The notes beneath the pieces were generated by a model. It had not been told where the DNA came from. It searched no databases and was given only the letters and a program-made list of their open reading frames with translations. This document shows positions 8,499-16,827 of a DNA stretch of 64,000 nucleotides, piece after piece. The stretch comes from Gordonia oryzae (GTDB taxonomy: Bacteria > Actinomycetota > Actinomycetes > Mycobacteriales > Mycobacteriaceae), in contig NZ_RKMH01000007.1 of NCBI RefSeq assembly GCF_003797185.1, positions 62,001 to 126,000 of the forward strand, in the 5' to 3' direction. How positions within the stretch are numbered: the stretch's first letter is position 1; each line of letters begins with the position of its first letter. The translations under genes and the position numbers were made by a program.

Positions 8499-10331
8499 GT
8501 GACCGCCCCCATCCCGACCGCCGACCCGGCTCCGACCGCACGTTTCGGCCCCCACTACAAATGGATTGCGTTGTCCAACACCACGTTGGGAATGCTCATT
8601 GCCACCATCAACTCCTCGATCGTGCTCATCGCACTGCCCGACATCTTCAAGGGCATCAACGTCAACCCCCTCAACAGCAGCAACACCAGCTACCTGCTGT
8701 GGATGATGATGGGCTTCCTGGTCGTCACCGCCGTCCTCGTCGTCAGCTTCGGCCGCCTCGGCGACATGTTCGGCCGAGCCCGCATGTACAACATGGGCTT
8801 CGCCATCTTCGCCATCTCCTCGATCTTCCTCGCCATCACCTGGTTCGACGGCAGCAAAGCAGCACTCTGGCTGATCTTCTGGCGCATCGTCCAAGGCATC
8901 GGCGGCGCCTTCATCATGGCCAACTCCTCGGCCATCCTCACCGACGCCTTCCCCGCCAACCAACGCGGACTGGCGATGGGCATCAACGGTGTCGCCGCCA
9001 TCGCCGGGTCCTTCCTCGGCCTCCTCATCGGCGGCATCCTCGCCCCCATCCAGTGGCATTTCATCTTCCTCGTCTCCGTGCCCTTCAGCGTCATCGGCAC
9101 CATCTGGGCCTACCTCAAGCTGCACGACCTCGGTGAGCGCAAGACCGCCACAATGGACTGGTGGGGCAACCTCACTTTCGCCATCGGCCTGATCGCGATC
9201 CTGATCGCCATCACCTACGGCATCCAGCCCTACAAGACCCACGCCATGGGCTGGACCAACCCCTGGGTGCTGGCCGGATTGATCGGCGGCGTGATCGTGT
9301 TGGCCGCCTTCGTATTCATCGAAACCAAGGTCGAGAGCCCCCTGTTCGAACTCAGCCTGTTCAAGAACCGGTCATTTACCTTCGGCAACCTCGCCAACCT
9401 CGCCGGCTCCATCGGCCGAGGCGGCCTTCAGTTCATCCTCATCATCTGGCTGCAAGGCATCTGGCTACCCCAACACGGCTACGACTACTCCCGCACCCCG
9501 CTGTGGGCCGGTATCTACATGATCCCCATGACCATCGGTTTCCTCATCAGCGCACCGGTCTCGGGAGCACTCTCGGACCGGTTGGGCACCAAATGGTTCA
9601 CCACCCTGGGCATGCTCATTACCGCAGGCACCTTCGGCGCGCTCATCGCCATGCCCGTGAACTTCACCTATTGGGTGTTCGCGCTCGTCCTCCTCATCAA
9701 CGGCATCGGCATGGGTTTGTTCGCCTCCCCCAACCGCGCCGAAGTCATGAACTCCCTACCGGTCACCTCCCGTGGCTCCGGCGCCGGCATGATGACCACC
9801 TTCCAAAACTCCGCCATGGTCTTGTCCATCGGCCTGTTCTTCTCACTGATGATTGCCGGACTCTCCACCCACCTACCCGACGCCATGTACTCCGGCCTCA
9901 CCGCCAACGGCATGCCGGCACCCGCCGCCGACGGCATCGCCCACATCCCCACCGTCGGTATCTTGTTCGCCGCATTCCTCGGCTACAACCCCATCCGTGA
10001 AGTCGCCGGCCAAGCGCTTCAAGGGCTCCCCCAAACCAGCACCGATCACCTCACCGGCCTCAACTTCTTCCCCCATCTGATCAGCGACCCCTTCTCCGAC
10101 GGCCTCACCGCAGCATTCACCTTCGCACTCATCTGCTGCGTCCTCGGCGCCATCGCCTCACTGTTCACCGGCGCCAAGCCCACGACCGTTGACACCGCTG
10201 ATGCAACAGACACATCGGAGCCACGTCTGTCGGTGGGTGAGGAACTCGCCTCGGTCGCCGGCGAGGCATCGGGCTCAAGCCCGTCGGAACTGGTCAGCAG
10301 CACTGCGGCGCGTGCGCATCTCAGGTCGTGA
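8499..10331 (+). CDS. DHA2-family (14 TM) multidrug MFS exporter
   Basis: 610 residues with about 14 hydrophobic helices, the EmrB/QacA type of drug:H+ antiporter. Visible marks: motif A as SFGRLGDMFGRARMYNMG, and helix 4-5 region RIVQGIGGAFIMANSSAI. A large extracytoplasmic insert (about residues 450-525) precedes the last helix, followed by a polar cytoplasmic tail. Start GTG 8499 with CAGGAGA just upstream. The coding strand is unusually rich in C and poor in G from about 8500 to 10150, unlike the neighbours, which fits strong codon selection or recent acquisition. Its 3' end overlaps a decayed gene on the other strand. Probably repressed by the upstream MarR. Confidence 0.92.
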   Translation: MTAPIPTADPAPTARFGPHYKWIALSNTTLGMLIATINSSIVLIALPDIFKGINVNPLNSSNTSYLLWMMMGFLVVTAVLVVSFGRLGDMFGRARMYNMGFAIFAISSIFLAITWFDGSKAALWLIFWRIVQGIGGAFIMANSSAILTDAFPANQRGLAMGINGVAAIAGSFLGLLIGGILAPIQWHFIFLVSVPFSVIGTIWAYLKLHDLGERKTATMDWWGNLTFAIGLIAILIAITYGIQPYKTHAMGWTNPWVLAGLIGGVIVLAAFVFIETKVESPLFELSLFKNRSFTFGNLANLAGSIGRGGLQFILIIWLQGIWLPQHGYDYSRTPLWAGIYMIPMTIGFLISAPVSGALSDRLGTKWFTTLGMLITAGTFGALIAMPVNFTYWVFALVLLINGIGMGLFASPNRAEVMNSLPVTSRGSGAGMMTTFQNSAMVLSIGLFFSLMIAGLSTHLPDAMYSGLTANGMPAPAADGIAHIPTVGILFAAFLGYNPIREVAGQALQGLPQTSTDHLTGLNFFPHLISDPFSDGLTAAFTFALICCVLGAIASLFTGAKPTTVDTADATDTSEPRLSVGEELASVAGEASGSSPSELVSSTAARAHLRS

Positions 10332-10540
10332 CCGCCGAGAGCATCTCCAGTGTCTCGCGGCTCTCGCCTCCGAGTATCGCGGTGTACACGAGCAGGGCGT
10401 GCGCGGTCCGGTTCGAGGCGCGTCCGATATGCACCTCGATCGAGCCCAGGTCGGGGCGCAGGAGTCGCTTGACGTCGTCTGAGGCTCGCGTGCCGACGTC
10501 GTGCTCGCGCCACAACTCGACGAGCTGCGTACTCCGCGAA
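10321..10540 (-). pseudogene. C-terminal remnant of an MmyB-type XRE regulator
   Basis: On the complement the frame ending at 10321 reads TQLVELWREHDVGTRASDD, then GSIEVHIGRASNRTAHALLV, then YTAILGGESRETLEMLSAV. This matches the end of the MmyB-like ligand-binding domain of actinobacterial helix-turn-helix regulators (typically LWARHDVR...G-LxLxYExL...VVYTAxPGSPSxExLxLL). The HTH half and the start are missing and a stop lies just upstream, so it is a relic. Its stop overlaps the end of the DHA2 exporter gene. Confidence 0.6.
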
Positions 10541-11148
10541 CGTCATCCGTCAGCCACCCGCGCCGCACATCAGCACGGCCCGGCATCGTCGCCAGTGTGC
10601 GCGGGCTTGGTGTGCGCGGGCTTGGTGTGCGCGGGCTTGGTGTGCGCTCATGAGTGATGGTCGTGAGCGGCCTCGTCGAAACCGTGCTCGGGTCGCCTCG
10701 TCGGTAACCCATCGGTCGGTGGTGCTGCGGCGATATCCAGCAGCGCGGCCCGTATCCGTCGGCCCATATGACCTTCCCCGCGCATCCGGTGAATTCCGAT
10801 CGGCCGGCCGGAATAGGTGGTCCCGTTCATTGAGCCGCGAGTGAGCCGGCTGTCATAGTCGGTCGACATCCGGCCACGTGCGCCAACTCCTCGCGACGCA
10901 GTCCGTGTGTACGTCGGCGGGCAGTCCGGCGTCAGCCGGTTGCGGTGTCTCGCCCCGAGGAATTCCTCGACGAGGTGCTCAGCGACGAGGTGCTCAGTGC
11001 GCTTGCTAACCAGACCGAACCAGATCGTCCTCGAGCGGGTCAAGCCGCTGCGGCATTCGAAGGCAGCGGGCATTCCGGGGAGTGAACTCATCGACCAGCT
11101 GGACCGGCTGAGCTGATCGATGCGTCCGCCGAACCGGCGAGGGTCCCG
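10541..11148. other. About 600 bp without a recognisable gene
   Basis: Contains a 15-bp tandem repeat (10595-10647). The longest leftward reading, 147 codons from 11091 to 10648, has irregular composition and no family resemblance. A short rightward frame (about 10960-11090: EEFLDEVLSDEVLSALANQ) has coding flavour but no start. Most likely eroded sequence between the exporter and parA. Confidence 0.5.
10595..10647. repeat. 15-bp tandem repeat, 3.5 copies
   Basis: GTGTGCGCGGGCTTG at 10595, 10610 and 10625, then a half copy to 10647. Perfect copies imply recent slippage. Non-coding. Confidence 0.9.
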
Positions 11149-12009
11149 CTATCCGCCGAGTTTGGCCAACGCCTCGGTCATGACCACACGCGTGAGCGCC
11201 TCGAACTGCTCATAGTGGCCGTGATGGCCGTATTTGGCGCGCAGTGTGGGCCACGGCTCGAACGCGGCGGCCGCACCAACAACGTTGCCCTCGTGGAGAT
11301 AAGCGGGTAGCACGTTCTGGATGGTGGTGTCACGACGCAGCCGCTTCACCGTGGCCTGGTGCAGCGCCGACGACGGCCGGTACTTACTGATCACGACTCC
11401 GAGCTCACGGATGTCGCGTCCGATCTCGCTGGCAAAGTCGCCGACATGGCGTTGCACGTGCGGAATGGCGTAGGTGGACAAGACATCCGGAATGGTCGGA
11501 ATAAGGAAGCCGTCGGCGCAGGCGAGCCCGTTGAGGGTGAAGGGTCCCATGGTGGGTGGGCAGTCGATCAGGATGAAGTCGTAGTCGTCGGCGACGGGTG
11601 CGATGGCGCGGCGAAGGATCTCCACGGCGGCGGTGTGGTCGTCGGCCAGTACCCGCCGCGCACTCAACTCTTCGGCGAGCTCGATCAGATCCAGCGATGC
11701 CGGCAGCAGGTCCACACCGGTAACCCCCGCCACCGACGACACCCCACGCTGCAGTACGGCCTCACGATCGAAATACGCAGTCCCGTCGAGGGCGTCGGAG
11801 AACAGCGTGGCGAGGGTCCGCCCCCGATCGTTGAGTTCGAGCCAACGCTCGGGGCCGATCATGACCGCCGTCAGGCTGGTCTGGGCGTCAAGATCGATCA
11901 AGAGCACCCGTTTACCGAATACACCGGACAAGAATTCGGCGACCCCGGCGGTTACCGTCGTCTTGCCCACCCCGCCCTTCAGACTGATGGTGGCGATCAC
12001 CCTCGGCAT
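11149..12009 (-). CDS. Orphan ParA/Soj-type ATPase
   Basis: 286 residues. Deviant Walker A SLKGGVGKTT (K11, K16) identifies the ParA/MinD class. Walker A' is LLIDLDAQTSLT and Walker B DFILIDCPPTMG. The C-terminal part has the GVVISKYRPSSALHQATV region common in Soj-like proteins. These ATPases form DNA-bound dimers that position cargo such as plasmids, chromosomal origins or protein complexes. No parB or centromere-like repeat is seen next to it, so it is not the chromosomal par locus in this window. A small membrane protein gene follows upstream on the same strand 96 bp away. Confidence 0.9.
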   Translation of the reverse strand: MPRVIATISLKGGVGKTTVTAGVAEFLSGVFGKRVLLIDLDAQTSLTAVMIGPERWLELNDRGRTLATLFSDALDGTAYFDREAVLQRGVSSVAGVTGVDLLPASLDLIELAEELSARRVLADDHTAAVEILRRAIAPVADDYDFILIDCPPTMGPFTLNGLACADGFLIPTIPDVLSTYAIPHVQRHVGDFASEIGRDIRELGVVISKYRPSSALHQATVKRLRRDTTIQNVLPAYLHEGNVVGAAAAFEPWPTLRAKYGHHGHYEQFEALTRVVMTEALAKLGG

Positions 12010-12105
12010 GAGGGGAGAGTAACCGCAGTGGGGTCATCGTCGCAGGTCGACGCGGCATCTCCATGCGCGCTTCGACCGGTCTGCTGCGGCTCGCCGTCTG
12101 CGGGA

Positions 12106-12339
12106 TCAGAAGCCGGGAGATGTGGGTCCACCGGTGTTGCGCGAGGCTCGAACCAGCATGATCCCGCCGTAGAGGGCCAGACCGATCAGACCAATCCAGA
12201 ACAGCCCCTTGAGAATCGGTCCGAGGATCGCCAGTGCGATGAGGACGATCGCGATGATGCCCAGGACCTTCCAGAAGTTCGGGCCGGTGCGGCGAGCGCT
12301 GCCGTCGTGAGTGGTGGTGGTGTCTGTTGTGGTGTTCAT
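12106..12339 (-). CDS. Small membrane protein, unknown function
   Basis: 77 residues from ATG 12339. A Thr-rich polar N-terminus (MNTTTDTTTTHDG) precedes two closely packed hydrophobic stretches, VLGIIAIVLIALAILGPIL and GLFWIGLIGLALYGGIMLV, so it is likely a hairpin in the membrane. The tail is short and polar. Longer readings into 12582 lack a hydrophobic or coding pattern. No family is recognised. Confidence 0.65.
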   Translation of the reverse strand: MNTTTDTTTTHDGSARRTGPNFWKVLGIIAIVLIALAILGPILKGLFWIGLIGLALYGGIMLVRASRNTGGPTSPGF

Positions 12340-12401
12340 GACTCCACCATGCGCCCGCGGACACCAGAATTCACTGGTCAGCGGGATTTCCGGGGGAAAG
12401 A

Positions 12402-12977
12402 TCAGGGGTCTCCCCCATCCGAGCCGCGCCCTGCGGCGCGGGCCCGGGGGTCGGGATCGCCGGTGGTGTAGTGGCAACCAAGGACTGCGGGACCACTGAT
12501 CGCCCGGCGGTCCCGGAACCAGGCGACGCACACGTCCGCGACGCAGCCGCGTGAGCGGGTGAGCAGATATCCGTGCGTGCAATCACGGAACCGATCCTCG
12601 TAGTTCCAGCGGTCGAGCATCGCGCGCGGTACCGCGTATCCGGCAACCGACGGGACGTCCATCAGCGTCGTCGAGAGCCTGACCATCATCGTCTGATCAC
12701 GAAGTACCAGGATCTGCGCGCCCGGAACGTCACCGGCGGCGTCGGAGTCGCCGTACTCGGCGGGACCCAGGTCGAGGACGCCGCCGGCAGGTATGCCCGC
12801 GACGGAATCGGTGAGCCAGTCACGCATCGCCGTCCAGACCAGATCCGGATCGGGTTCGCCCGACTCGGATGTGCCGGGGCCGGGTGTGATCGGATTGGGA
12901 GCGTCGGGATTGGGAGCGTCGGGATCGGGAGCGTCGGGATCGGGAGCGTCGAAATCGGGGGTGAATGGGTCGAACAC
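12402..12977 (-). CDS. Hypothetical protein with Asp-Pro-Ala repeat N-terminus
   Basis: 191 residues from GTG 12977, chosen because AGGAGG lies 5 bp upstream. The first 45 residues are an acidic DAPDPDAPNP repeat encoded by 15-bp DNA repeats and are probably disordered. The folded part (about 50-180) begins DLVWTAMRDWLTDSVAGIPA and includes ILVLRDQTMMVRLSTTLMD, YAVPRAMLDRWNYEDRF, two Cys in SRGCVADVCVAWF and the ending VLGCHYT. Secondary-structure pattern suggests a small alpha/beta domain. I do not recognise a family with confidence. Confidence 0.7.
   Translation of the reverse strand: MFDPFTPDFDAPDPDAPDPDAPNPDAPNPITPGPGTSESGEPDPDLVWTAMRDWLTDSVAGIPAGGVLDLGPAEYGDSDAAGDVPGAQILVLRDQTMMVRLSTTLMDVPSVAGYAVPRAMLDRWNYEDRFRDCTHGYLLTRSRGCVADVCVAWFRDRRAISGPAVLGCHYTTGDPDPRARAAGRGSDGGDP
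12894..12953. repeat. 15-bp tandem repeats, about four copies
   Basis: Period-15 repeat (unit ATTGGGAGCGTCGGG on the top strand) at 12894-12953. It encodes the Asp-Pro-Ala repeat at the N-terminus of the hypothetical protein on the other strand. Confidence 0.85.
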
Positions 12978-13150
12978 CGTGGCCTCCTCTACATCGGGAT
13001 GGGCCCAGTGAATCACCGGGCACCGACAAGAAATCGAACGCGAGTGCGAACTGTGGATGTCGGGCGGCTCACCAGCGGCAATATGGACACGAGCACCGAG
13101 GCTGGCGGCGCGCCCGGCGGTGTTCGGATGCGGAAGGCAAGATCGTCATC

Positions 13151-13624
13151 ATGACGATCCCCGAATTCATCCGTGATCTTCGTGCTCACGTCGGACACGC
13201 CCCCCTGTGGCTGTCAGGGGTCAGCGGGGTCGTCGTCGACGACTCCGGCCGCGTGTTGCTGACCCACCGTGCCGACACCGAGGAGTGGGCGGTGGTCTCG
13301 GGGGTTCTCGAGCCCGGGGAGGAACCCGCGGACGCGATCGTTCGGGAGATCGCCGAGGAAACCGGGATCACCGCGGCCGTCGACCGTCTGACGAGCATCG
13401 ACGTGACACCGATGATCACCTATCCGAACGGGGATCAGACGCAGTATCTCGACGTGTGCTTCCTCGCGCGGCACGTCGACGGCGAACCGCGCGTCGGCGA
13501 CGACGAGAACCTCGCGGTGGCCTGGTTTTCCACCGACGATCTGCCGGAGCCGCTCGCGGAGACCACCCGCCACCGGGTGGCCCGCGCGCTCGACGGCGAC
13601 GAACGCGCCTGGTTTCGTCGCTGA
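13151..13624 (+). CDS. Nudix hydrolase
   Basis: 157 residues. The Nudix box is complete at residues 51-73 (GVLEPGEEPADAIVREIAEE then TGI: Gx5Ex7REUxEExGU). Preceded by the usual GVVVDDSGRVLLTHRADTEEWAV strands. It hydrolyses a nucleoside-diphosphate-linked compound; the substrate is not predictable. ATG 13151 is favoured over upstream readings that lack similarity. Divergent from the hypothetical gene at 12977. A 14-bp tandem repeat begins inside its last codons. Confidence 0.9.
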   Translation: MTIPEFIRDLRAHVGHAPLWLSGVSGVVVDDSGRVLLTHRADTEEWAVVSGVLEPGEEPADAIVREIAEETGITAAVDRLTSIDVTPMITYPNGDQTQYLDVCFLARHVDGEPRVGDDENLAVAWFSTDDLPEPLAETTRHRVARALDGDERAWFRR

Positions 13625-13700
13625 GCCGATGTCGCTGAGCCGATGTCGCTGAGTCGATGTCGCTGAGTCGATGTCGCTGAGTCGATGTCGCTGAGTCGAT
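13617..13700. repeat. 14-bp tandem repeat, six copies
   Basis: Units GTCGCTGAG(C/T)CGAT at 13617, 13631, 13645, 13659, 13673 and 13687; the first two carry C and the last four T. The array starts within the stop region of the Nudix gene and ends 45 bp before the oxidoreductase start. With period 14 it places a TGA in every unit, so it cannot be coding there. Confidence 0.95.
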
Positions 13701-13744
13701 GTCACCGTCGGAATATCGCGCGGCCGGGCGTCCTTGAACCGACC

Positions 13745-14746
13745 GTGACCGATTCCCCCAACGCCACCACCCCAGACGCCAACGACAACACCCTCGACAT
13801 CGACTCCGCTACGGTGACCGCCCGTCAGGTCGTCGCCGTGCGGTACGGCGATCCCCTCGACGTCCTCGATGCCGTCAAGGTCGAGTTGCCGGTCCCCGGC
13901 CCGGGGCAGGCCGTGGTGGCAGTCGAGGCCATCGGCGTGAACCCGATCGACGCCAAGATCGTCCGGGGTTTGATGGGCACCGATGAGTCCGCCCTGCCGC
14001 GACCGGTCGGCAATGAGGTCGCAGGCACCGTTCGGGCGGTCGGACCCGGCACCGACGATCTCGCCGTCGGCGATCCGGTCATCGGTTATCCGGTATCCGG
14101 GGCGTATGCCGACCACATTGTGGTCGCGACCGACCGGCTCCATCGCCGGCCCGAGAGCCTCGACGTTCAGCGCGCCGCTGGCCTGTTGCTGGTGGGCGTG
14201 ACCGCCGCTGATGCCGTCGCAACCGCACACGTCGCCGACGGCGATGTCATCGTGGTGCACGGCGGCGCGGGCGCGGTGGGGGTCGTCGCAGTCCAGCTCG
14301 CGGTGAAGGCCGGGGCGACGGTCATTGCCACCGCCGCGCAGAACAATCACGAGTATCTGCACGGACTTGGGGCGATCCCGGTCACCTATGGCGACGGGCT
14401 GATCGAACGCATCCGCGACGCGGCGCCGGGGACGGTCACCGCCGCCATCGACACGGTCGGCACGGACGAGGCGATCGATGTCTCGCTGGAACTGCTGGCC
14501 GATCGCTCACGCATCGTGAGCATCGTCGCCTTCGGCCGCGCCGAGGACGGAATCACGTTGCTCGACGGATCGAGCAGCGACAGCAAACGTCATCGGGCCG
14601 AGGCCGTCGAGCCGCTGATCGCCGCAGCCGCCGACGGGTCACTGGTGACCGAGGTCGCCGCGACGTACCCTCTGGACAGCGCCGGTCAGGCGTTGGCCGA
14701 CCTGTCCGGGCGCCACCCTCGGGGCAAGTTCGTCCTCCTTCCGTGA
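13745..14746 (+). CDS. Quinone oxidoreductase-like MDR dehydrogenase (zinc-independent)
   Basis: 333 residues of the medium-chain dehydrogenase fold. N-terminal GroES-like domain with AIGVNPIDAKIVRGLMG and the VGNEVAGTVRAVG strand. The cofactor domain has VVHGGAGAVGVVAVQLA, the AxxGxxG NADPH loop of quinone oxidoreductases. No structural zinc cysteines are present. The C-terminus FVLLP is typical. GTG 13745 is taken as the start; the in-frame ATG at 13685 would begin inside the tandem repeat. Likely reduces quinones or enones with NADPH. Confidence 0.85.
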   Translation: MTDSPNATTPDANDNTLDIDSATVTARQVVAVRYGDPLDVLDAVKVELPVPGPGQAVVAVEAIGVNPIDAKIVRGLMGTDESALPRPVGNEVAGTVRAVGPGTDDLAVGDPVIGYPVSGAYADHIVVATDRLHRRPESLDVQRAAGLLLVGVTAADAVATAHVADGDVIVVHGGAGAVGVVAVQLAVKAGATVIATAAQNNHEYLHGLGAIPVTYGDGLIERIRDAAPGTVTAAIDTVGTDEAIDVSLELLADRSRIVSIVAFGRAEDGITLLDGSSSDSKRHRAEAVEPLIAAAADGSLVTEVAATYPLDSAGQALADLSGRHPRGKFVLLP

Positions 14747-14812
14747 GGCACTCTCCTGCGCACACCTGGCGGGCACACCCTTCACCACCACAGTGAAAGG
14801 CGCTTTATCACA

Positions 14813-15567
14813 GTCACTTTCACAATACTCAACAACGGCGACGAGATTCCTCAGCACAATTTCGGCGTCTTCCGGATCAAGCCCGAGGACACCGTCGAGG
14901 CCTGCCCCTCGGCCCTCGGCCCTCGGCCCTCGAAGTAACCTATCGTCACATCGAGGGCCGCGCAGATGCACGAGAACAAGCCGAAGCCGTTGCGGCAGTG
15001 CGTAAGTCTGCGTATAACCAGCGATGAGTTCTTCATACCAAGCCCAACAACAGCTTTCACGCCTTCGACGACGCCCTCGCCGACGAATCCCCGGAACAGC
15101 CCCGTGTCGCGCACGTCGACCTGCATCTGATCCATTGGCCGCTGCCCGACGTCGGCGATGTCGTCGAGCCCTCGAGGGCGATGGAGCGGCCTACGCCGAT
15201 GGTAGGGCCCGCGCGATCGGCGTCTCCTATTTCCAGAAGCATCACCTCGAGCGCCTGTTCGCCGAGACCGAGGTCGCGCCCGCGGCCAACCAGCTCGAGG
15301 TGCGCCCCTACCGCGACCAAAACCGCTGCGCACCTTGAATTTCCGAACACAACATCGCCACCGAGGCATGGTCGCCGATTGTGCGGAGCGACGTCCTCGA
15401 TGATCCGGTGCTGAGGAATGTTACCGAGGAGAAGGGCCGCACGGAGGCACAAGTGGTGTTGCGACGGCACATTCGGCGCGGCGACATCATCCTTCCACGA
15501 GCCGGTGACGCGCTCGCGTGTCCAGGAGAACTTCGCGCTCATCGACATCGATCTGTCCGAGTCCTGA
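14813..15567 (+). pseudogene. Broken aldo/keto reductase (DkgA-like)
   Basis: Pieces of an aldo/keto reductase are spread over three frames in the right order. VTFTILNNGDEIPQHNFGVF starts at 14813, with a missing start codon. DEFFI lies near 15025 and LHLIHWPLPDVGDVVE near 15120. DGRARAIGVSYFQKHHLERL and ETEVAPAANQLEVRPY lie near 15195-15310. The last parts are EAWSPI-like/DVLDDPVL near 15390, QVVLRRHIRRGDII near 15450 and SRVQENFALIDIDLSES with a stop at 15567. Frameshifts, an internal stop and a missing TIM-barrel strand show decay. An 8-bp repeat (CCCTCGGC) near 14909-14935 disrupts the first helix. Confidence 0.85.
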
Positions 15568-15634
15568 CCCACCGTTGACCTGACCGGCCCACCCACCGAC
15601 CCCTCCGGTGCGCGCCGTTGAGCAGAATGGGTCC

Positions 15635-16822
15635 ATGCACATCTCGCGGCGCGCGCACCGGGTGGCACCCTTCTACGCGATGGAGTTCGCCAAGAAGGCC
15701 GCGGCCGTGGAGGCAGCCGGACACCGCGTCATCCGACTCAACATCGGCGAGCCGGATTTCGGGCCGCCCCCGCAGTTCCTCGCCGCCGCGCGCGACGCCG
15801 CCGATGGCCGGCCGATGGCCTACACCGAGGCGCTCGGCACCGTCGAGCTGCGCGAGGCGATCGCCGGGTTCTACGCGACACACTTTCGCGCCGAGGTTGA
15901 TCCGCGTCGGGTCGCCGTCACCACCGGCGCCTCGGCAGCGTTGCTGCTGACCTGCGCTGCACTGATCGACGACGGCGACGGCGTCCTCATCGGCGACCCC
16001 TCCTATCCGTGCAATCGGCAGTTTGCCGAGAGCTTCGGAGCGCGGGTCTCATTGATTCCCACGACACCGGACAACCACTACCAACTGACACCGGATCTCG
16101 TCACACGGTCGTGGGAAGAGACGACGCGCGGGGTCATCGTGGCCTCGCCGTCGAATCCGACGGGTACCTCAATTCCCCACGACGACCTGCGTCGGATGTG
16201 TCGCGAGGTCGGCGATCGCGGTGGGTGGAGCATCGTCGACGAGATCTATCTGGGTCTCGCCGATCCCGACGCCGACGGTCATCCGCCGCGCAGTGCGCTC
16301 GCCGACCCGACCGCCACCGCGTCGACCGTCGTCATCAACAGCTTCTCCAAGTACTTCGGCATGACCGGATGGCGGCTGGGATGGGCGATCCTGCCCGACG
16401 TCCTCGTCGACGTCGTCGAGCGGCTCGCGCAGAACTACTACGTCAGTCCGCCGACCCCTGCGCAGCACGCGGCCTTGAGTTGTTTCACCCCGCAGTCACT
16501 CGGTGTCGCCGAGGATCGTCGACGGGAGTTCGTCGGTCGCCGTCGCCTCGTCCTCGACGGTCTCGAGCGCATCGGCCTGCCCGTCCCGGTCCCGCCGGAC
16601 GGCGCGTTTTACGTCTACATCGACGTCTCGCCGACGGGCCTGGGGTCGGCGGAGTTCTGCGACCGTGCTCTGCGCGAGGCGCACGTCGCACTCACCCCGG
16701 GCAAGGATTTCGGCGTCGCCACCGCAGACGACCGCATCCGGCTGTCGTATGCGGCCTCGACCGCCGATCTCACCGACGCACTCGAGCGCCTGGAGCGCTT
16801 CGTCGGCGGCCTGGCAGGGTAG
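15635..16822 (+). CDS. Class I/II aminotransferase (PLP-dependent)
   Basis: 395 residues of fold type I. The N-terminal arm has LNIGEPDFGPP. PLP-binding residues are in place: N174 in SPSNPTG, D202 and Y205 in SIVDEIYLGL, and Schiff-base K239 in NSFSKYFGMTGWRLGW. C-terminal DDRIRLSYAAS carries the alpha-carboxylate Arg. Family members transfer an amino group from a donor amino acid to a 2-oxo acid; specificity is not clear, though a neutral amino-acid type is plausible. ATG 15635. The next gene starts 5 bp after its stop. Confidence 0.92.
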   Translation: MHISRRAHRVAPFYAMEFAKKAAAVEAAGHRVIRLNIGEPDFGPPPQFLAAARDAADGRPMAYTEALGTVELREAIAGFYATHFRAEVDPRRVAVTTGASAALLLTCAALIDDGDGVLIGDPSYPCNRQFAESFGARVSLIPTTPDNHYQLTPDLVTRSWEETTRGVIVASPSNPTGTSIPHDDLRRMCREVGDRGGWSIVDEIYLGLADPDADGHPPRSALADPTATASTVVINSFSKYFGMTGWRLGWAILPDVLVDVVERLAQNYYVSPPTPAQHAALSCFTPQSLGVAEDRRREFVGRRRLVLDGLERIGLPVPVPPDGAFYVYIDVSPTGLGSAEFCDRALREAHVALTPGKDFGVATADDRIRLSYAASTADLTDALERLERFVGGLAG

Positions 16823-16827
16823 TCGCC

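Noticed and set aside
10648-11091. 147-codon leftward gene
   Set aside because: No family resemblance and uneven coding pattern; listed only as unresolved sequence.
13617-13700. Possible CRISPR array
   Set aside because: Units are 14 bp with no spacers: a simple tandem repeat. The same holds for 49221-49260.
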